Of a stretch of 64,000 nt of DNA, positions 1-11,342 are shown piece after piece (positions within the stretch are counted from its first letter, which is position 1; every line of letters starts with the position of its first letter). The translations under genes were made by a program, and so were the position numbers. The stretch is from positions 62,001 through 126,000 of the forward strand of contig JAKZHN010000046.1 of assembly GCA_037179335.1 (NCBI GenBank), in the 5' to 3' direction. The stretch is from Cyclaneusma minus (Eukaryota > Ascomycota > Leotiomycetes > Marthamycetales > Marthamycetaceae). The notes under the pieces are model-generated. The model saw nothing but the letters and a program-made list of their open reading frames with translations, made no database searches and was not told the DNA's origin.

Positions 1-1657
1 CCCAAAAGCGCCGTATTCATCAACAAGCGCATAGCACAAGATTTTAACTTGAATTGGCTGGTTGATGGACTGCCTGCCGGACAACTGATCGAGGACGAGA
101 CGACACATACGAAGTTCTACGGACAGGGGTTCGCTTTGGGAGATTACCGGGGGAAAGACCCGTACTTGAACAATCACTACGATATCCTCATCGACTACCA
201 TGAGTTTGCGCCGGACCAATTGCGAGTCGTTGGAGTTATCGTACAGCCTTCTTCGCGCGCCGATGCGAAGATTGTAGACGGAGAGCCAGACTGCGGCGAT
301 CCGAAGAACGGCCTTGTTCTGAGCGAGAGAGGAGAATCGGTTGTGACCTGGACATACGGCGTCTACTGGCGCCCATCTCCCACCGTCTGGGCAACCCGCT
401 GGGACAAATACCTGCACGTATTCGACCCCAAGATCCATTGGTTCTCGCTCGTCATGTCCGCCGGTATCGTGATCTCCCTCTGCATCATGGTGATCTCCAC
501 CCTCGTCCGCGCCCTAAAGAAAGATATCACCCGCTATAACCGCCTCGACTCGATCAACCTGGACGATCTCTCCGGAACCTCAGCGGTCGAAGACGGTGTA
601 CAGGAAGACTCTGGCTGGAAACTAGTTCACGGCGACGTCTTCCGCACGCCCAAGAACCCCTTGATCCTCTCCATATTCCTCGGAAACGGCGCACAACTCT
701 TCGTCATGACCGGCTTCACCATCGCCTTCGCGCTTCTCGGTTTCCTCTCCCCCAGTAACCGCGGCTCCCTAACCACTATTATGATCCTTCTCTACACGCT
801 CTTCGGCTCCATCGGTGGCTACGTCTCCTCGCGCGCCTACAAATCCCTCGGCGGTGAATCCTGGAAGATGAACATCGTGCTCACGCCCCTTCTTGTCCCA
901 GGCATCGTTTTCAGCACATTCTTCCTACTGAACCTATTCCTCTGGGCGAAACAATCATCCGGCGCTGTGCCATTCACTACCATGTTGGTAATCATCGCCA
1001 TCTGGTTCACCATCTCCGTGCCTTTGTCGTTTCTCGGTTCCTACCTCGGCTTCAAATCCCCCGCCCTCACACCCCCCGTCCGCACCAACCAAATCCCACG
1101 CCAAATCCCTCCCTCCACCACCTACCTCAAGCCCCTCCCCTCCATGCTCCTCGTCGGCATCCTTCCCTTCGGCGCCATCTTCGTCGAGCTCTACTTCATC
1201 ATGAGCAGCATCTGGTTTTCCAAAGTCTACTACATGTTCGGCTTTCTATTCCTCTGCTACGGTCTCATGGTAATCACGTGTGCCGCAGTCACTGTGCTCA
1301 TGGTGTATTTCTTGCTCTGTAGTGAGAATTACCACTGGCATTGGAGAGCGTTCTTTACTGCGGGAGCGAGCGCTGGTTATGTGTTTTTGAATGCGTTGGG
1401 GTATTGGGTTACGAAGTTGCAGTTGGGCGGGTTGGCGGGGAGTGTGTTGTATATTGGGTATAGTGCGCTGATTAGCTTTTTGTTTTTTATTCTTACTGGT
1501 GAGTCGAAACGCTTCCTTTGCCCCTTTTTCGTACCAAGGTCTCTGGACTTGGCGATACGGATTGGAAGTTTTCTAATGCGTGTGTGTAGGCTCAATCGGC
1601 TTCTTTGCCAGCTGGCTGTTTGTGATGAAGATCTATGGCTCAATCAAGATCGACTAG
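1..1657 (+). CDS. TM9/EMP70 superfamily membrane protein, 5'-truncated by window edge
   Basis: The frame is open from base 1, so the N-terminus lies outside the window. The fragment has the end of a lumenal domain, a first membrane helix near bases 440-510, a short cytosolic loop, then a run of hydrophobic helices giving about nine membrane segments, as in transmembrane 9 proteins (yeast Emp70/Tmn family, Golgi and endosomes). An intron is placed at 1499-1589 (gtgagt...tgtag, branch ctaat); reading through it gives a wrong tail. With it removed the protein ends ...MKIYGSIKID and stops at 1655-1657. The terminal K-x-D matches the C-terminal KXD/E signal known to keep TM9 proteins in the Golgi by binding COPI. 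Family assignment is firm; which paralogue is not decided. Confidence 0.9.
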
Positions 1658-2539
1658 ATCGCATCTGACTTTCACCACAGTCAGTTCGAAACAAAGCGTG
1701 GTTCGCCATGAACCATGGGCCCGGAAGGCAGAAAGAGCCTCGAAGGCCAAGTCAGTCAGGGGGGACCAACAAGTAAAAGCTTGACTGCAAACTGAGTCGA
1801 GACTCAATTCAGCATCTGCCGAAAGCAGGCTGCGTGTGTATGATAGGATGAGACGAGATGATTTCGGGCTTTAGCGTTTTTCTCTGCGAGAGAGAAAAAA
1901 TCACAAACAACATGGTACGTGTATTAGATAGATGCACTGTGGAGTTAAGGAGTGAGAAGAGGCGTCGACCTCCTTGGTTAGTTAGTTCGTTTCGGTGGGG
2001 AACATGAATGGGCAGTGAAAACGTGCAGGAATTCATGATGATCCTCTAAGTGTTTTATGTTTTCTCCACTTGTCGATCACAGAGGAAATGACCTAGGGTG
2101 TAACGACTGCGAGGGGATTATCTCCGATATGCACATAGATGTGACTTGCCTGAGTGACATATGAACAGCGAGATAGGGCGTGGAATTTCACAAAAGAAAA
2201 AAGAACTAGGGAGTGAGTATGACTCCTTAGTCTGTGAGGAATCAAGAACACCAGCCCAATGACGGCAGCAGAACAGAACTCTCCTTACCTAGATCCTCGG
2301 TACATATACACAATCCCAACAACAGTTTGTAACAAATTGGAGTGATGGCTCAAGGGTATGGTGTCATCTTTGTTTGGTAATAAATCCCAAACCTGGTAGC
2401 TATTAAAGAAAACAACTAAAGCGGCGGCAGAGCTATCTTGAATAAGGTAGGGTTGAACTGTATGCGATTTAGCGATTCCCATCTCAAGTTCTTATGTCTT
2501 GCGAATATCCCCAAACCCCTTAAACACCTCAAATACCCC
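1658..2539. other. Intergenic, between convergent genes
   Basis: This stretch holds the 3' flanks of the TM9 gene and of MED4. Open frames are short and without recognisable domains. I see no RNA gene or repeat. Confidence 0.6.
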
Positions 2540-3541
2540 CTAATCATCCTCATCCTCATCATCCAACAAATCCAAGCCAGTAAAAACCCTCGGCTTCTCC
2601 TCCCTCGCCCCTTGCTCCGGCCCTCCCGTAGCACCACTCTCCCTCCTCCTCCTCTCCATCTCCACCCTCCGCTGATCCTCCTCCCTCTGCCTCGCCTCCG
2701 CCCTAAGCCTATCCTCCTCCTCCTCCTTCGCCTTCCGCGCCGCCTCCAACTCCGCACTCCTCTCCGGATCAAACGTCGCCGGATCAATCCCCTGGTCCAC
2801 CAAGATCTGGATACTCGCGAGTGCGCCCCGTCGGATCACATCTTCGGTGGGCCAAGGGAAAAATGGCGTTTCGGAGCTGGGGTCGAGCCACTTGGCGTAG
2901 GCTTCGGGGAGGTCGGTGGGCTTGGGTTGTGCTTGTGAATCAGCAGCAGCATTGGGACCGGGTGTTGCAGAGGTGGTGTCGAGGTCCATGGGGGTTGATA
3001 CGCTGTTTGCGCGACTCGAGGCAACCCCGGCACCATTTGAAAGTGCGATGGGTGTAGCGTTGCCGTTTGTTTGCACTTGCGATTGCTGCGCTAATCCCTC
3101 ACTTTGCTGTGTGGGTTGGACAGATTGCGCATCGCCATCGCTCTGTTTCGGCGCATCTGGATTTTCACGATACGTAGGTGGAACGGTGAATTTTGCGATT
3201 CGTCGAGCATAGCTTAGGAGTTCGTTGTATTTCACGGGGTTGGTGGTGGCGGGGAATTCGGTGGCGGGGGCGTTGAGGAGTTCCTGGCGCGTTTGCACGA
3301 GCAGGGTGAGGGTGTCGCGGATTTGCGTGTCCAGGGCGGCAGAGGTGGCGCGCAGGGATTGGATGCGTGCGTGGTTGCTCTGGTGCTGGGAGAGTTGTCC
3401 GAGAGTGGTGTTGAGGGAGGCGTCGGCGGCGACGAGGGAGTGGGCGGCGGCGGGGTTGGGGTTGTAGGTTGCAAGGGAGTTGATTAGGGTGCTGAGGGCC
3501 TTTTCGAGGTTTTCGAAGGAGGCATCGATTACCTTGTCCAT
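2540..3541 (-). CDS. MED4: Mediator complex subunit 4
   Basis: This is a single-exon gene of 333 residues. I take the start at 3541 (MDKVIDASFE...) because the 20 residues upstream in frame look unrelated and the family begins this way. Mediator subunit 4 is part of the middle module that links activators to RNA polymerase II. The N-terminal half is helical and matches the Med4 family, including the block KYNELLSYARRIAKFTVPPTYR-like near residues 120-145. A Q/S/P-rich linker follows, then a charged coiled-coil stretch (about 270-305) and a tail ending in LLDDEDEDD. A GC-rich overlapping frame on the + strand (2438-2938) is a shadow. Confidence 0.88.
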   Translation of the reverse strand: MDKVIDASFENLEKALSTLINSLATYNPNPAAAHSLVAADASLNTTLGQLSQHQSNHARIQSLRATSAALDTQIRDTLTLLVQTRQELLNAPATEFPATTNPVKYNELLSYARRIAKFTVPPTYRENPDAPKQSDGDAQSVQPTQQSEGLAQQSQVQTNGNATPIALSNGAGVASSRANSVSTPMDLDTTSATPGPNAAADSQAQPKPTDLPEAYAKWLDPSSETPFFPWPTEDVIRRGALASIQILVDQGIDPATFDPERSAELEAARKAKEEEEDRLRAEARQREEDQRRVEMERRRRESGATGGPEQGAREEKPRVFTGLDLLDDEDEDD

Positions 3542-5089
3542 CTTTGCGGTGCGCGGACGATGGTGAAGGAAGCGGGACTGTTGCAGGAATTGGCACTTCA
3601 AGTTTGGAGAAGGCGAGTTTCAATGTTGTGGACAGCGAGGGTGAAATGCGAATCCAGCAAACCGAAAGTTTGGGTGATCGACAGGAAGGAAGCGCGCAGC
3701 CGGCCGCGCTCGAGCTTTGGCTCCCGCCGCACGGGGGCTAGCTTAGCGGGAATTCAGATCTCGCGGTGTCACGTGCCTGCAAAATGGAAAGTGAAGTTCT
3801 TGAGTTTATGTGGTGTTCTTCCTTGGAGGCCTGAAGTTGAGCCGACAGACTGAAGCTGCGCCCTTGTACTCTGCCCCTTTTCACTTTTGCCCCTGAATCA
3901 GCCTCCGCGAGGAAGACTGGGCCCAGTAGGATTTCAGGCAGAGAATTACGATTAATGACTGAAAGTTCCGCAACATTCTATCTCGAATGTTCGTGCGAAC
4001 AAATTCAAAGTTTCGTCCAGCATGACGCAGCCGGCAGCCCTCAGAAACATTGAACTCTGTTACGGCTACCAGAGCTTCCTTGACACCGAACAAACGGGCG
4101 GAGCATCCGTCCCAAGATCTAGAGAGTGACCCGGACTCGATCCACGAGGCTTGCGATGCGCTGTCTTCGATTCGACGTGTCCGCTCTTATCAGGTTGCTT
4201 CAAGTAGTTCATGCATCCGTGTCGCGGGAGATTGATGTTCCACTGCCCACGATCCCCGTTTCCTGGGACGGGCCCTTAGGCGTCGCATGGCCAACATCAC
4301 GAAGCTTCTCAGCTGCTCGGACGGGCAGTCCGTCGTGCTGATCCCTCGCCATTATTCAATGCTAAGCGCCGTGGCGCCTTCGGCCTCATGGCTTGCAAGT
4401 CAGCCGCCGTTGCTTTGTACAATAAAGTGGGCACAGCCTCAATGGTGAAGGGCGCTCGGCGTGCCTTGGTCTAGTCAGTATTTGCCGATATAACCCCTCG
4501 CCCCGATCGCCAACGTCGCTGGAGCTGTGCCCCCCACCAAAGCTGTGTGTTGCTGCAAGTCCTCATGCCACTGATCTGCTGTCCGTATGTAAGCCACTCT
4601 ACCTCTCTCAACTAGCCCAGGGTACCTAAATCCAAGCCTCTCCTACACGGCGTGCCTCGAGGCCGCATCATTGTCGTGCCGGCCTGCCGCTGAAACGCCC
4701 CTCGAACCTTCTCGACCACCACCAAGAACCTCAATCTCCTCCGATTGCCAACACCACGCTGATTCTGATGGTCATTCTTCCTAGGCATCACGGCTGTAAA
4801 TAAGCCTCTCTCTCGCGAATACCCTACGAGCTTACCAGTACCCGTCCATTGCGCCGTCGCATCGTGACTTGAGCCTCACTTCGCGCCTCTGCTGTAGAGT
4901 GCCCTTTCTTTGCACTGGTCGTCGTACATCGCCTAACTGACGCGGACTCCCTCCTAGAAACAAATTCGACCGTCCTTCGAATAACAATCGATATACCTGT
5001 GAAGCAATCAGCCTTTCCCGCTCACATTGAACTGGGTGCTGGACGATATACCACCGAGACATTTAGCAGTTGCGTCGTGAATAGTCAAC
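3542..5089. other. Intergenic, divergent promoters of MED4 and NCS-1
   Basis: About 1.5 kb between divergent starts. From about 4450 onward the + strand is pyrimidine-rich, as expected for a fungal 5' leader. Open frames here are short and unconvincing. Confidence 0.55.
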
Positions 5090-6632
5090 ATGGGTAAATC
5101 GTGAGTGAAACTTTTCCTAAATTCTACGAGATTGGGGGCCTGTCGAGGTATCGAAACCACCATGGAGGCCGGCTGTGATGCGCCTCAGGGACTACTGTCT
5201 CGGCGACGACATCATGGAGAATCTCGGCGACGACGCTTAGAGGATATCCTGAGGAGCTTCCCACGAGACCCGCGACGACCTCCACAACAACAACGTCTTT
5301 GACCCAAGCCGACTCGACGACAAGCCCACCATGTCGCACGCTCCGGACACCATGTTGCCTGTGCAAAAGCGACATCTGCCAAAGTGGCTCAATCGCTTTG
5401 ACAAGCCTCCTGCTACCATCCCCGAAAACCCTCCCCCCGCCATGAAGCACAAACCCCCCCGCATGAAGCAGCGCATGATCCCTCGCTTGGTCGACATGAA
5501 GTGGAACCATGGTCGCAAGTCTCGCAGGGCACCCGCTCAGCTGGCCGCTCTGCCCTACCTGGGATTGACTCGAAAGGAGCAGGAGCTGGACGTGTACACT
5601 AGTGTCGTCAAGTACGCCCTGATGGCCATTCACCACGCCTCTAGTGCCGTTGTCGTGGGTCGCTGGGCCAAACACAGGAAATGGAATGCTTTCGACCTCA
5701 AGTTCGACTTCTTCTCGTGTGAGATCTTCGTCTTCGAAAATCCCAAGTACCTGCCGGAGCCCAAGGACGCCGACCCCGAGAACCCAGACAGGTGATGTTC
5801 TCTTCTCCAAAACAGTTTTTGGGATAGTCTTGAGGACTTGCGAAACTTCAGCTTGCCAAGCTGGACCAGAATTGTTACAAAATAAACTCTGGGACTGAAT
5901 ACCAAGCTAACAAGTGTAATTACAGCCAATCCAAGCTCTCCCAGGACCAGCTCAATGAGCTCCAGCGATCCACCCACTTCGACAAGAAGGAGCTGCAGCA
6001 ATGGTACAAGGGTGAGTACCCCCGCACCCCCTCACCCCTCACTCACTGACACCGTTTTCGCCGGGTAGGATTCCTGAAGGATTGCCCTTCGGGTATGCTC
6101 ACCAAGGAGGAGTTTCAGAAGATTTACCGGCAGTTCTTCCCCTTCGGCGACCCGTCCTCGTTCGCAGACTACGTCTTCAACGTCTTTGACAGCGACAAGT
6201 CCGGCTCTATCGACTTTAAGGAATTCATCTGCGCCCTGTCCGTTACTTCCCGCGGGAAGATGGAGGACAAGTTGGACTGGGCTTTCCAGCTGTACGACAT
6301 TGATGGTGATGGCAAGATCAGCTACGAGGAGATGCTGGCAATTGTGGAAGCTATCTACAAGATGGTATGTCACTCTGATCCATCTCTCTCCGATTCCCTC
6401 GAACTCCCTCCTTGTGGTTTACGCACTAATCTCATACATCTCCACCGCACAGGTCGGCTCCATGGTCAAGCTCCCCGAAGACGAAGACACCCCTGAGAAG
6501 CGCGTCAAGAAGATCTTCCGCATGATGGACAAAGACGAGAACGGATCGCTGGACATGGAGGAATTCAAGGAAGGTTCCAAGCGCGACGAGACTATCGTCT
6601 CCGCTCTGTCGTTGTATGATGGTTTAGTTTGA
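5090..6632 (+). CDS. NCS1: Neuronal calcium sensor 1 (frequenin-like EF-hand protein)
   Basis: Exons 5090-5100, 5926-6011, 6069-6364 and 6453-6632 give 190 residues, exactly the family length. The protein begins MGKSQSKLSQ, a classic N-myristoylation site (G2, S6 region). It carries an N-terminal degenerate EF-hand followed by three canonical calcium loops: DSDKSGSIDFKE, DIDGDGKISYEE and DKDENGSLDMEE. In fungi NCS-1/Frq1 activates phosphatidylinositol 4-kinase and mediates calcium tolerance at membranes. The first coding exon is only 11 nt. Introns 2 and 3 (57 and 88 nt) are ordinary, but intron 1 is 825 nt and contains a coding-like segment, described separately. PMS1 follows on the same strand. 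Confidence 0.95.
5121..5795 (+). other. Nested coding-like segment inside NCS-1 intron 1
   Basis: From the ATG at 5331 there is a 154-codon frame, MSHAPDTMLPVQ... to PENPDR, with strong C/G third-position bias, unlike intron sequence. It has a basic, proline-rich first half (PPAMKHKPPRMKQRMIPRL) and a second half with YTSVVKYALMAIHHASSAVV and KWNAFDLKFDFFSCEIFVFE. I do not recognise the family. The same frame upstream (from about 5121) also looks coding but contains TAG at 5238-5240 and TGA at 5250-5252, with a neighbouring frame resembling a continuation, as if indels had disrupted it. At the 3' end, CAGACAG|GTGATG at 5791/5792 is a usable donor. Splicing it to 5926 keeps the NCS-1 frame (phase 2, the same as exon 1). 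It may be a cassette or alternative first exon, a nested gene, or a decayed gene. Confidence 0.45.
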
Positions 6633-7059
6633 GAGCGAAGTTCAAGGCATGGCGAGGGAGCAAGGAGCGATGATTTATTCCATATTCGCGAAGAAGGAAA
6701 GAGCTGGAGATACACGAACTGGGTAGGCGGTGTTGGGCGGTTGCCCCCAGGATTGCAAGGCCCGAAATGCGCCTGCTACTGTTGTACTTTTCCGGCTAAG
6801 ATGCCCGAGCTGGGCGCACTCCATATGGGTGCTTTATGAAATTTCGACGTTTGTTTTTCACAAGGATGCGTCCTGAGTGTTTTGATGGTGAAGCAGTGAT
6901 GTGAGGACTTCGTCCAGTACATGTCATTGCTCGGTGTGCGCGAAGCGAGGGGCGCCTTCCTATCCAGCTCTTATCGATAAAGCTAGGTGCTTTACGCGAT
7001 CGCGGTCCTCAAAATGCATCCGCGTTTCCATTTCCCCATCGCAACTTCAACATGTTGTC
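6633..7059. other. Intergenic between NCS-1 and PMS1
   Basis: Short spacer between co-oriented genes. Nothing recognisable beyond 3' and 5' flanks. Confidence 0.6.
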
Positions 7060-10000
7060 ATGGCCACCATAAAGCCCATTGAGGGCCAGTCAGTAAGCTA
7101 TTGACTGTCCTCGATTTAGAGAGGCACTTCTGACCGAGTATTGCTAGGTGCATCAAATCCAATCGGGTCAAGTCATTGTCGATCTATGCTCGGTCGTCAA
7201 AGAGCTCGTCGAGAACAGTCTCGATGCCGGAACGACGTCAATTGAGGTTCGCTTCAAAAACCAAGGCCTTGACTTGATTGAAGTTCAGGACAATGGCGAT
7301 GGTATCACACCCGAGAACTACGAGACGGTAGCCCTCAAGCACCATACCTCGAAGCTGTCCACCTACTCGGACCTCACCACGCTCCATACCTTTGGCTTCC
7401 GCGGAGAGGCATTGTCCTCATTATGCGCTCTCTCGCATATGACGATTGCCACATGTACGGCTTCGGAAGCTCCCAAAGGGACGAAGCTCGAATTCGAGAC
7501 GACAGGGAAGCTGAAGAGCAAATCGGTCGTGGCAGCTCAGAAAGGCACGACTGTCACAATCGAGAACCTGTTCAAGAACCTCCCCGTTCGAAGACGAGAG
7601 CTGGAGCGGAATATCAAAAGAGAGTGGAATCGTGTTGTTGGTGTTCTGAGTCAATATGCCTGCATACAGACTGGCATCAAATTCTCCGTTACCCACCAGG
7701 CTGCCAAAGGAAAGAAGACTACCCTCTTCTCGACCAAAGGAAACCCTACCACCCGTGAAAACATCGTGAATGTGTTTGGGACGAAAACACTGGCTGCGCT
7801 TCTGCCTTTCAATCTCAATCTTGAGCTAGAAGCGACCAGTGGTCCTAGCCAGCGATGGAGTACGCAGGAGGATGGCGGCACAAAATACATCAGAATCATA
7901 GGTCATATTTCCAAACCAACAGTGGGAGAGAGTCGTCAAACTCCTGATAGACAGATGTTTTTTGTCAACTCGCGGCCGTGTGGGCTACCACAAGTTGCAA
8001 AGGCCTTCAATGAGGTCTACAAGACCCACAACAATTCCCAGACACCTTTCATCTTCTGCAACATCGAACTGGATACCCATCTCTATGATGTGAATGTCAG
8101 TCCGGACAAGAGGACTATACTTCTCCATGACCAAGCCCGCATGCTTGAAAGATTGAAGACTTCTCTTACGGCGTTGTTTGAGTCGCAAGATCATAGCATG
8201 CCCATTTCTCAAATTCCGGCTCCTAAACAGCCTGCCTATCGCCAGCTTACGATAACTCGGGACAGTCTGAGCCAGGGAGCAGGACCCTCAAAAACACCGG
8301 TAGAAGGTGATGACGCATCTGAAAACGCGGACAGTGCTTCCGACGATGACAGCCAAGAGGTCCCACGCCGCTCTGAGTCTATGGACCGCTCTTCTAGAAT
8401 ACCAGCATCATCAGGGAAGGGAAAGCGAGATAGCAACACCCCCAAACCTAACTTGCTGAGCAACTGGCTGGGGCAGAAAACAGAAGATCGAGCTACAGAG
8501 AAAGCTCCAGCTTCAAAAACCTCTCGAGCTAACTCGACGGAGATCTCGAAGGGTAAAGCTAGGCTGGCAGAAATGCTCTCTAGAGAAGGAAGGGAGCGCA
8601 TCACCTCCCGAACATCATCCGAAGCTCGTCAAAGCGATGCAGCTGAAAACGACACTGTGCCTGATGATGACGATGACGATGAGACGCCTGCCTCCACCCG
8701 TCATACTTACAAACCACCCCCTGCTGTAGCAGCATTCAACGAACAGATGGCTCAAGCCCAACTCGCTCCACATGTCAAAAGGACATATGATGAGCCCGGT
8801 CGTCGAGATCATCAGGAGGCTATACCAGCTCTCCCATCACCTTCGAAACTGATGCAGAGCGGCCCCAGTAGCACACCACGCAGCTCACGGCCAAGATATA
8901 GTCCTGTTGGGATGGCCACTATTACGATTGGTGACGATCACACTGTCACGAGTTCTATCGGAGCCAGAAGTTCAAAGCGGCCGAGACTTGAGAGCCCAAG
9001 CAGTCGCGAGAATGGGGATGAGGAAGAGGGTAGCGAAAAGAGTGATCTCCCTACTTTTGGAAGCACCTTGAGTCAGCGTTTTGGAGGACCGGGATTGTCT
9101 GGCCAGGCAAGCCAAACGAGAAAACCTAGTGATTCTCCTAGACCGGCTAGTTCATTCTTTGGGGCAGCGAGGAGGATGTCGATAGACGAAGAATATGATG
9201 ACGAGGAAATTGCTGAGGCGGGCGACGAGGGGCGACCGTTGCAAGGGGGAAAGGCAGTTAGCGTGTCTGAGCAAATAGACTCGGAGAACGAAGTGGAACA
9301 TGAACAGGAAGTCCCCTCGGATATTGAGAACGCAGAGGAGCAACAATCAGCAAGCAAATCATCCGCAAAAGTCCCCGAATCCCCAAAAGTCGACACTATA
9401 TCAGAAACTAGGTCGACAACCCGCGAATCGCCGCACTCGCACGCGACCGATGACTCTGACGGAGAATACTACGATGAGAAAATGCGAGGCGCCCAAGAAG
9501 ATGCCCGTCGCCGCAAGTCCCTAGAGAGCGCCCCCGAAATCTCCGTCCTCCCCACGGCTATCAACATCAGGCGTGCGGACAACGCTTTAAACGGTAGTTC
9601 CAAGCGGCGATTCCAGACTGTGCAAATGGTTTCCACCATCAATACTTCTATTGACGACATAGCCAAAGAAGCACAAAACCTTTCTACCTGCTTGCGACTC
9701 CGCGAGAGCTTGGTCAATAAAGCAGATAAGGAGGAAGAAGATGAAGGAGTTGGTAATGAGGCTAAGGACCCAGAAGAACGGCTAAGTCTTACAATCAACA
9801 AAGGAGATTTTGCGAAGATGAAAATCATCGGGCAGTTCAACTTGGGATTCATTCTTGCTCTGCGTCCCGGCTCTTCATCTTTATCAAACCCGAACCCAGA
9901 ATCCTCAAACCCATCACAATCCAGCCGACCCAAACCAGGGGCTGGCGATGACGAACTCTTCATCATCGACCAGCACGCCTCAGACGAAAAATACAATTTC

Positions 10001-10720
10001 GAACGCCTCCAGGCAACCACAATCGTCCAGTCACAAACGATGGTTCGGCCACTTCCGCTTACATTAAGCGCTATGGATGAAGAAACCGTGCTTGCGCACC
10101 TGGACACACTTTCTTCGAACGGCTTCGGAGTATCCTTCGACGACTCAGGCAACACCCCACCCGGCCGCCGCTGTTCCCTCACCTCCCTCCCCCTATCTCG
10201 GGAAACCGCCTTCACAGTCGCCGACCTCGAAGAGCTCATCAGCCTCCTCAGCGAAACCGAAGCCAACGGCGGACACGGTGTCAACGAAAGTGGTACCATT
10301 ATGGTGAGACCTAGCAAAGTGCGGAAAATGTTTGCCATGAGGGCTTGTAGGAGTAGTGTGATGATTGGCAAGGCGTTGACGCAAGGAAGGATGGAAAAGA
10401 TTGTGAAGAGTATGGGGGAGTTGGATAAGCCGTGGAATTGTCCGCATGGGAGGCCGACGATGAGGCATTTGATGGGATTGGGGGGGTGGGATGGGGTGGT
10501 TTGGGGGGAGGGGGAGGGGATGGGTGGGGAGAAAGGGAAGACGGATTGGGGGAAGTTTGTTAGAGGGGGTGTTGGAGGGGAAGAGGGCGATGAGGAGGGT
10601 GATGAGGAAATGAATGGGGAGGATGGTGAAGGCGACGAGGAGGCTGATGGCGAAGATGAGAGCGAAGCTGTTGATGGAGACGAGGATGGAGACGATACTG
10701 TTATCGAGGAGGAAGACTGA
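7060..10720 (+). CDS. PMS1: DNA mismatch repair protein PMS1 (MutL homologue)
   Basis: Exon 1 (7060-7092, MATIKPIEGQS) is joined to 7148-10720 across a 55-nt intron, giving 1201 residues. The N-terminal GHKL ATPase shows ELVENSLDAGTT, DNGDGI and GFRGEALSSLC, in order. A MutL transducer domain follows to about residue 350, then a long disordered S/D/E-rich linker. The C-terminal dimerisation/endonuclease domain starts near GQFNLGFIL (about 907). It holds the metal-site motif DQHASDEKYNFE (about 951), an ACRSSVMIG block (about 1076) and CPHGRPTMRH (about 1109), all expected of an active Pms1-type nickase that pairs with Mlh1. Oddly, after CPHGRP the protein runs on about 90 residues into a G/E/D-rich acidic tail instead of ending soon after. 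The long antisense frame at 9469-10821 is a shadow. Confidence 0.95.
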
Positions 10721-11342
10721 AAAATAGGCATGCACGAGCTCTTTGTCTTTTGGAAGCCAGTTCGTGCATCTATAAGGTGCCTATGCTTAGATACCCAGAG
10801 GGGAGTTTTGTGGTTGACCAAGTACTGGCTCTAGCTGTCCATGCGAGCTACAGAGCTACAGACGCATCTTTACGATGTTAGACTTGTAAGGCTTACAAGT
10901 TACCAACTTACCAAGTACCTAAATAATAATTCCGAAAACCTCGCCCATGCATCCTACAGCATACTTTGAAATCCCTGCTGGCCCCTGAGTCAGACCATTG
11001 GCGTAGAAGGCAAGGGTCAATCTGACAAAATGTCGACAGCGCTACCTCAGATACCTATTCTGTGATCAATTCTCGGGCAGGCTAGCTGTTTGAAAAGTGT
11101 CAGCCGTTAGCCAACCAACAAGAATTCCATCCAGAACTGAAAAAGTGCCCGAGTGATTGCATCATCACTGTATCAGATGATCAGATCACTAGCTTTTTTT
11201 CCCCCAAAAAAGACGCAAGAAATCAAGTTGAAATCAGCCAAGCCGTACGTGCGAAGCAAATCCCAACCAGCCTCCAACATCTGATCACGAATTCAGCATC
11301 CCGCCGCCATGTCCCTCCCAGTTTTTCCTTCTCTTCAGCCTT
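10721..11342. other. Intergenic, 3' ends of PMS1 and the small minus-strand gene
   Basis: Convergent 3' flanks, AT-richer than the genes. No gene, repeat or RNA seen. Confidence 0.6.

Noticed and set aside
3165..3623. Minus-strand 152-codon frame overlapping MED4
   Set aside because: Shifted-frame shadow of MED4; arginine/proline composition reflects the MED4 codons.
9469..10821. 450-codon minus-strand open frame over PMS1
   Set aside because: It is fully antisense to conserved MutL motifs. Serine- and proline-rich composition comes from the acidic and G-rich sense strand.
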